Positions 59,916 through 64,000 of a DNA stretch of 64,000 nucleotides are shown here, piece by piece (positions within the stretch are counted from its first letter, which is position 1; the number at the start of each line of letters is the position of its first letter). Location: NCBI RefSeq assembly GCF_030269515.1, contig NZ_BSTM01000005.1:288357-352356 (forward strand). Reading direction: 5' to 3'. The translations under genes were made by a program, and so were the position numbers. A model generated the notes under the pieces. The model worked only from the letters and a program-made list of their open reading frames with translations. It did no database searches and was not told where the DNA came from. Source of the DNA: Actinomadura sp. NBRC 104412 (GTDB lineage: Bacteria > Actinomycetota > Actinomycetes > Streptosporangiales > Streptosporangiaceae).

Positions 59916-61039
59916 CGCGGCAGCCCCAGGACGCGCTCGGCGATGATGTTGCGCTGGATCTCGTTCGTCCCCGCGTAGATGGGTCCGGCGAGCGCGAACA
60001 GGAAGCCGTCCAGCCAGGGGCCCGCGAGCGGGGCGCGCGGGCCGAGCAGGTCGAGGGCCAGCTCGTGCATCCGCAGGTCCAGCTCCGACCAGAAGACCTT
60101 CATCAGGCTGGAGTCGGCGCCCAGCTCGCCGCCCTCGGCGAGGCGCGCGGCGGCGTGGAAGGTGTGCAGGCGGTAGGCGTCGCTGTCGCACCATGCCTGT
60201 GCCGCCGCGTCCTTCAGCGCCGGGTCGTCGCTGCGGGACGCCAGTTCCAGCAGGCGGTCGGCGGTGGCCATGAACCGGCCGGGGCTGCGCAGCGTCAGGC
60301 CGCGCTCGGAGCTGGTGGTGGCCATCGCGACCCGCCACCCCTCGCCGACGCCGCCGAGCACCCCGTCGTCGGGGACGTGCACGTTGTCGAAGAAGATCTC
60401 GGCGAAGCCGTGCTCGCCGTCGAGCTGGGCGATCGGCCGGACGGTGACGCCCGCGCTGTCCAGCGGCAGCATGAAGTAGGTCAGCCCGCGGTGCCGCTCG
60501 GAGCCGGGGTCGGTGCGGAACAGGCCGAAGCACCAGTCGGCGAACGCCGCCCGCGAGCTCCAGGTCTTCTGGCCGTTGAGGCGCCAGCCGTCCCCGCCCG
60601 GGTCGCGCGTCGCCGTGGCGCGCAGGGCGGCCAGGTCGCTTCCGGCCTCGGGTTCCGACCACGCCTGCGCCCAGATGTCGTCGGCGCGAGCCATACGGGG
60701 CAGGTGGCGCCGTTTCTGCTCGTCCGTCCCGTAGGCCATGAGGGTCGGGGCGAGCAGGAAGATCCCGTTCTGGCTCACCCGGCCGGGAGCGCCCGCGGCC
60801 CAGTACTCCTCCTCGAAGATCAGCCATTCGACGAGGCCGGCGCCGCGTCCCCCGTACTCCTCGGGCCACGACACCGCCGACAGGCGCGCCTCGGCCAGCG
60901 TGCGCTCCCACGCGCGGTGCCGCTCGAAGCCCTCCGCGGTGTCCATCGAGGGCAGGGGGTCTGCGGGGACATGGGCGGCGAGCCACTCCCGCACCTCGGC
61001 ACGGAACGCGCGCTGCCGCGGCGTGAAGGTGAGATCCAC
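59912..61039 (-). CDS. Acyl-CoA dehydrogenase subunit 1
   Basis: 375 residues from GTG 61039 (GGAGG upstream). FTPRQRAFRAEVREWLAAHV, then WPEEYGGRGAGLVEWLIFEEE, the FAD/substrate signature AQAWSEPEAGSDLAALRATA, and the C-terminal GTNEIQRNIIAERVLGLPR. It probably forms a heteromer with subunit 2 and introduces an alpha-beta double bond in an acyl-CoA. It is the first gene of the operon behind operator site 9. Confidence 0.92.
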   Translation of the reverse strand: MDLTFTPRQRAFRAEVREWLAAHVPADPLPSMDTAEGFERHRAWERTLAEARLSAVSWPEEYGGRGAGLVEWLIFEEEYWAAGAPGRVSQNGIFLLAPTLMAYGTDEQKRRHLPRMARADDIWAQAWSEPEAGSDLAALRATATRDPGGDGWRLNGQKTWSSRAAFADWCFGLFRTDPGSERHRGLTYFMLPLDSAGVTVRPIAQLDGEHGFAEIFFDNVHVPDDGVLGGVGEGWRVAMATTSSERGLTLRSPGRFMATADRLLELASRSDDPALKDAAAQAWCDSDAYRLHTFHAAARLAEGGELGADSSLMKVFWSELDLRMHELALDLLGPRAPLAGPWLDGFLFALAGPIYAGTNEIQRNIIAERVLGLPR

Positions 61040-61062
61040 ACGGCCTCCGGGGTGCCAACCAA

Positions 61063-61078
61063 ACTAGCGATCGCTTGG
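61063..61078. promoter_or_regulatory. KstR2-like operator (site 9)
   Basis: ACTAGCGATCGCTTGG fits CCAAGCGnnCGCTTGG except in two outer positions of one half-site. It sits one base beyond the -10 box of the acyl-CoA dehydrogenase operon. Confidence 0.65.
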
Positions 61079-61079
61079 T

Positions 61080-61109
61080 ACGCTAGCCGCCCGCACCGCC
61101 GCCGGGCAA
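61080..61109 (-). promoter_or_regulatory. Promoter of the acyl-CoA dehydrogenase/hydantoinase operon
   Basis: On the minus strand: -35 TTGCCC (61109-61104), 18-nt spacer, -10 TAGCGT (61085-61080), then operator site 9. Spacing and order repeat those of thiolase 1 and the flavin reductase. Confidence 0.6.
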
Positions 61110-61134
61110 GCCCGGCCAGGCCCGTCGCTCCCCG

Positions 61135-61896
61135 TCAGGGTCCCGCGACCACCACGGTGACCTCGTCGCGCTCCCGGAACGGCGCGAGGTCGTCCTCGGC
61201 GGCCCCGGAGTCGGTGATCAGCGTCCAGGGCCGGTCCAGCGGCGTCCACCAGTGGCTGTCGGCCCGGCCCAGCTTGCTCGCGTCCGCCAGGACGAACACC
61301 TCGCGGGCCTGCTCGACCATGAGCCGTTTCAAGGACGCCTGCTCCGCCGTCCCCTCGCACACCCCGCGGCCGGCCACCACCCCGTCCGCGCCCAGGAACA
61401 CCGCGTCCGCCGTGATCCCGCGCAGCGCGCCCTCAGCGATCGGGCCGATCATGCCGAGGCTGACGTGCCGCACCGCGCCGCCGAGCGAGACCAGCTCCAC
61501 GCCCTCGCTGTCGGCCAGCGCGTCCAGCGTGGTCAGCCCGTTGGTGACCACCGTGATCCCCGACCAGGACGCCAGCCGCTCGGCCAGCGCGCCGACCGTC
61601 GTCCCCGCGTCCAGGAGCAGCACCGCGCCCGGCCGCACCCGGCTCTCGGCGGCCTTGGCGATCGCCGCCTTCTGCGCCGGGGCGAGCCGCTCCCGCTCGT
61701 GCAGGGACTGCTCGCCCGGGGCCGCCGACAGCGCGCCGCCGTACGTGCGCACGACCGCGCCCTCGTCGCTGAGCGTCGCCAGGTCGCGCCGGATGGTGGA
61801 CGGGGACACCTCGAACCGTCCGGCCAGTTCCTCCACCCGCACCGGCTGCTCCCGCAGGATGCGGGCGATCCTGGCGCGGCGTTCCTCGGCTTTCAC
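61135..61896 (-). CDS. DeoR-family transcriptional regulator
   Basis: 253 residues from GTG 61896. The N-terminal HTH is ERRARIARILREQPVRVEELAGRFEVSPSTIRRDLATL. The DeoRC sensor domain has LDAGTTVGALAERL, VVTNGLTTLDAL, LGGAVRHVSLGMIGP and FVLADASKLGR. It likely senses a phosphorylated four-carbon acid and represses the pdxA2/otnK operon of which it is the third gene; the start is 5 bases after the PdxA2 stop. Confidence 0.93.
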   Translation of the reverse strand: MKAEERRARIARILREQPVRVEELAGRFEVSPSTIRRDLATLSDEGAVVRTYGGALSAAPGEQSLHERERLAPAQKAAIAKAAESRVRPGAVLLLDAGTTVGALAERLASWSGITVVTNGLTTLDALADSEGVELVSLGGAVRHVSLGMIGPIAEGALRGITADAVFLGADGVVAGRGVCEGTAEQASLKRLMVEQAREVFVLADASKLGRADSHWWTPLDRPWTLITDSGAAEDDLAPFRERDEVTVVVAGP

Positions 61897-61901
61897 GGGG
61901 G

Positions 61902-62912
61902 TTATTGTCCCTCTTGTCCCTCTCGGGTGGGAGCGAGATCGACGGCCTGGCGGAGCGCCTCGAGCATGCTCTCGTGGCCGGCGGTGCCGGTGCCCGCGAT
62001 GTCGAACGCCGTCCCGTGGTCGACGCTGGTACGGATCACCGGCAGGCCCACGGTGATGTTCACCCCGGCCTCCAGGCCCAGCACCTTCACCGGCCCGTGG
62101 CCCTGGTCGTGGTACATCGCCACCACCAGGTCGAAGTCGCCCCGCACCGCGCGGAAGAACACCGTGTCGGCGGGCAGCGGGCCGCGCGCGTCGATGCCGT
62201 CGGCGCGCAGCCGCTCGATCGCCGGGACGACCTTCTCCTCCTCCTCGCCCTGGCCGAACAGCCCGTTCTCCCCCGCGTGCGGGTTGATCCCGCACACCGC
62301 GATGCGCGGCTCGGCGACGCCGGACCCGACCAGCGTGGCGTGCCCGCGCCGCACCGTCCGCTCCACCAGGCCGGAGTCGATGCGGCGGACCGCGTCCACC
62401 AGCCCGATATGGGTGGTCACGTGGATCACCTTCAGCTCGGGCGCGCTGAGCATCATCGACACCTCCTCGGTGCCGGTCAGCTCGGCCAGCAGCTCGGTGT
62501 GCCCGGGGAAGCGGTGCCCGGCCGCGTGCAGCGCCTCCTTGTTGAGCGGCGCCGTGCAGATCGCGTCGATGCGGCGCGCCGTCGCCAGCTCCACCGCCCG
62601 CTCGACGAAGCGGTACGCCCCCTCGCCCGCGACCGCGCTCAACCGCCCGAACGGCAGGTCGTCCGGGATGCAGTCGAGGTCGACGACGTCGATCGTCCCG
62701 TGCTGGAAGGCCGCGCCCTCCGGGCCGGCCACGGCGTTCACCGTGACCCGTTCACCGACGATCTCCGCGGCCCTGCGCAGGCGCGCGGCGTCGCCGATCA
62801 CCACGGGCCGGCTGATCCGGTGCGCCTCCGGGTCGGCCAGCGCCCGGACGACGACCTCCGGCCCGACGCCCGCCGCGTCCCCCATCGTGATCCCGACGAT
62901 CGGGCGTTCCAT
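61902..62912 (-). CDS. pdxA2: PdxA2-type 4-phosphate dehydrogenase (four-carbon acid catabolism)
   Basis: 336 residues. PdxA family: ITMGDAAGVGPEVV, CTAPLNKEALHAAG, metal-binding His in FPGHTELLAEL, INPHAGENGLFG and MYHDQGHGPVKVL. Coupling with OtnK and DeoR marks it as the PdxA2 subgroup, which oxidises D-threonate- or D-erythronate-4-phosphate with decarboxylation to dihydroxyacetone phosphate, rather than pyridoxine biosynthesis. ATG 62912 is assumed; a GTG at 62924 is possible. Confidence 0.9.
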   Translation of the reverse strand: MERPIVGITMGDAAGVGPEVVVRALADPEAHRISRPVVIGDAARLRRAAEIVGERVTVNAVAGPEGAAFQHGTIDVVDLDCIPDDLPFGRLSAVAGEGAYRFVERAVELATARRIDAICTAPLNKEALHAAGHRFPGHTELLAELTGTEEVSMMLSAPELKVIHVTTHIGLVDAVRRIDSGLVERTVRRGHATLVGSGVAEPRIAVCGINPHAGENGLFGQGEEEEKVVPAIERLRADGIDARGPLPADTVFFRAVRGDFDLVVAMYHDQGHGPVKVLGLEAGVNITVGLPVIRTSVDHGTAFDIAGTGTAGHESMLEALRQAVDLAPTREGQEGQ

Positions 62913-62916
62913 GCCT

Positions 62917-64000
62917 TCACTCACTCCCCTGCTCGTTACGGACGGCGCGCAGCACGCGCGCCGGCGTCTCGGGAACGCCGAATCCGCCCGCCTTCGTGAT
63001 GAACAACGTCCCCGCCCCCGGCCTGGTGCGCGCGGCCACGACACCGGGCTCCGGCTCCCCCACCGGCCACAGCTCGCCGGCGCCCATCGCCAGCAGGATG
63101 GCCCGCGCGGTCTCGCCCCCGGTGGCCAGCAGCACGCCCACCCCCTCGGCGGCGCCCACCGTCACGGCCGCCAGCGAACGGGCGGTGGCCAGGGCCCTGT
63201 CACGGTCGACCGGCGCGTCGGGGTCGACGGACAGGACGACGTCGGCGCCCGCGCCGAAGGCCGCCCTGACGGCCTCGACCGCCCTGGCGGGATCGGTCTC
63301 GCCGGGGGCCAGGTTCACCGCCGTCCAGCCGTCCGCGATCAGCTTCGCGCGTTGTGCGCGGGCCGTCTCCGAGTAGCTGCCGACCACGACGAGCGCGGGC
63401 CCGTCCGGGGGCGGGATCCTGGGCGGACGCGCCGGCCCCAGCGTGCGGGCCAGCGCCGCCGTGACACCGCCGGATCCGGCCAGCAGCATCCCGTCGCCGA
63501 GCGCCTCGCAGACCGCCGTCAGGTCGTCGTCGGTCTCGCCGTCGCACACCACGGCGTCCACGCCGTCCCGGGCGGCTTGCGCGAAACGCGCATCCAGTGC
63601 GCCGCCGCGGACCGCGTCCAGCCCGATCCGCTCGGCCCGCAGGCCGGCCTCCGCGAGCAGCGCGGCCACGTCACCGCCGTGCCGGCGCTCGGGAAGGGGC
63701 TCGCCGCCGACCCGCACGATGCCGCCGACGACCGTCCGTCCCGTCGCGGGGAACGCCGGGGCGACCACGGCGAGGACGCCCTCGCCCGCGGCCGCCGCTA
63801 TCTCGGCGCCGACGTTCCCCCGCAGCGTGGAGTCGATCTTCTTGACGATCCGCGCGCCGTCCTCGCGCCCGCGCTTCACCGCGTGCGCGACCCGCGCCAC
63901 CGCGACGTGCTCGGGCGCGTACCGGCTGTCGGTGTCGGCGGCCACGACCCGCGCGTCCGGCCAGGTCTCGCCGAGCGCCACGGCGGTGCTCATCCGCGCC
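62917..64000 (-). CDS. otnK: Four-carbon acid sugar kinase (OtnK/DtnK, DUF1537), N terminus beyond window
   Basis: At least 360 residues; the reading frame is open through base 64000 and the typical N-terminal IADDLTGA motif is missing, so the gene is cut. ARIVKKIDSTLRGNVGAEIAAA is the DUF1537 N-domain signature. The C-terminal nucleotide-binding domain follows (PALVVVGSYSETARAQ, GVLLATGGETARAILLAMG, FITKAGGFG). It phosphorylates D-threonate or D-erythronate at C4, providing the PdxA2 substrate. The stop is 5 bases before the PdxA2 ATG. Confidence 0.92.
   Translation of the reverse strand, partial: ARMSTAVALGETWPDARVVAADTDSRYAPEHVAVARVAHAVKRGREDGARIVKKIDSTLRGNVGAEIAAAAGEGVLAVVAPAFPATGRTVVGGIVRVGGEPLPERRHGGDVAALLAEAGLRAERIGLDAVRGGALDARFAQAARDGVDAVVCDGETDDDLTAVCEALGDGMLLAGSGGVTAALARTLGPARPPRIPPPDGPALVVVGSYSETARAQRAKLIADGWTAVNLAPGETDPARAVEAVRAAFGAGADVVLSVDPDAPVDRDRALATARSLAAVTVGAAEGVGVLLATGGETARAILLAMGAGELWPVGEPEPGVVAARTRPGAGTLFITKAGGFGVPETPARVLRAVRNEQGSE

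Noticed and set aside
58926..61058. 710-codon frame suggesting a fused acyl-CoA dehydrogenase
   Set aside because: The N-terminal part is an out-of-frame reading of subunit 1; the two subunits are separate genes with an ATGA overlap.
9414..61078. Calling the whole region a cholesterol degradation cluster
   Set aside because: Only regulator, operator and enzyme classes resemble it; ipdAB, echA20, kstD, hsaACD and other diagnostic genes are not in the window.
1..64000. tRNA or rRNA genes
   Set aside because: No cloverleaf or rRNA-like segments were recognised in any intergenic region.

Overview
The window looks like chromosomal DNA of a high-GC (roughly 70 percent or more by eye) filamentous actinobacterium, most likely of the order Streptosporangiales (Actinomadura / Thermomonosporaceae-like). 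The reasons are the rimP-nusA-ylxR-infB-ylxP order, a DUF397 plus XRE/DUF5753 pair, frequent GTG/TTG starts, 4-bp ATGA/GTGA gene overlaps, apparently leaderless genes, and K/R-poor, A/G/P-rich proteins. The genus is an inference from gene style; I cannot confirm it without a database.

Layout. 1-6087 (minus strand) is the conserved translation/transcription block (ylxP partial, infB, ylxR, nusA, rimP). 6287-9302 carries two ferritin-like (DUF4439-type) proteins, an alpha/beta hydrolase and a HAD hydrolase. 9414-17813 holds an acyl-CoA-ligase/flavin-monooxygenase operon, an IS607-type element (TnpA, TnpB and a probable guide RNA), a thiolase-DUF35 pair and a flavin reductase. 17829-23492 is a CUT2-type sugar ABC transporter with two separate single-domain ATPases and a ROK regulator. 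23862-30085 has assorted genes: a membrane protein, a secreted M14 peptidase, a Pth2-like protein, an unknown membrane/coiled-coil protein and a HAD hydrolase. 30128-47979 is a second, dense catabolic region: an SHMT-like enzyme, a KstR2-like TetR regulator, a second thiolase, a second LLM monooxygenase and ligase, a cyclase, a beta-lactamase-fold esterase, two SDRs, a degenerate isochorismatase, DUF35, VOC, a ligase and an ADP-forming CoA ligase. 47976-54338 has an amidase, a decayed intergenic region, the DUF397/XRE pair, and a two-component system. 54314-61039 is an acyl-CoA dehydrogenase pair, hydantoinase A/B and LLM monooxygenase operon. 61135-64000 is a DeoR-PdxA2-OtnK four-carbon sugar acid locus.

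The unifying signal is a palindromic operator, CCAAGCR(A/G)GCGCTTGK and variants (core CAAGCGCTTG), seen at nine places: 9414, 17042, 17160, 31585, 34131, 35062, 41958, 42736 and 61063. At five of them it sits immediately downstream of a recognisable -10 box, where a repressor would block transcription. The TetR protein at 31669-32337 closely resembles, from memory, mycobacterial KstR2, whose published site has the form AnCAAGnnCTTGnT. I infer that it controls a dispersed regulon covering most catabolic units from 9.4 to 61 kb. That regulon includes three LLM flavin monooxygenases, a flavin reductase, three AMP-dependent ligases plus a PaaK-like remnant, an ADP-forming ligase, two Ltp-like thiolases, two DUF35 proteins, an acyl-CoA dehydrogenase pair and hydantoinase A/B. 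The hallmark KstR2 steroid genes (ipdAB, echA20 and others) are not in the window, so the substrate is unknown and this may be an undescribed CoA-dependent degradation pathway.

The second notable element is non-coding: three tandem copies of a ~201-bp unit between convergent genes (37804-38375). Its hairpin arms co-vary between copies, and its linkers can form G-quadruplexes on the minus strand.
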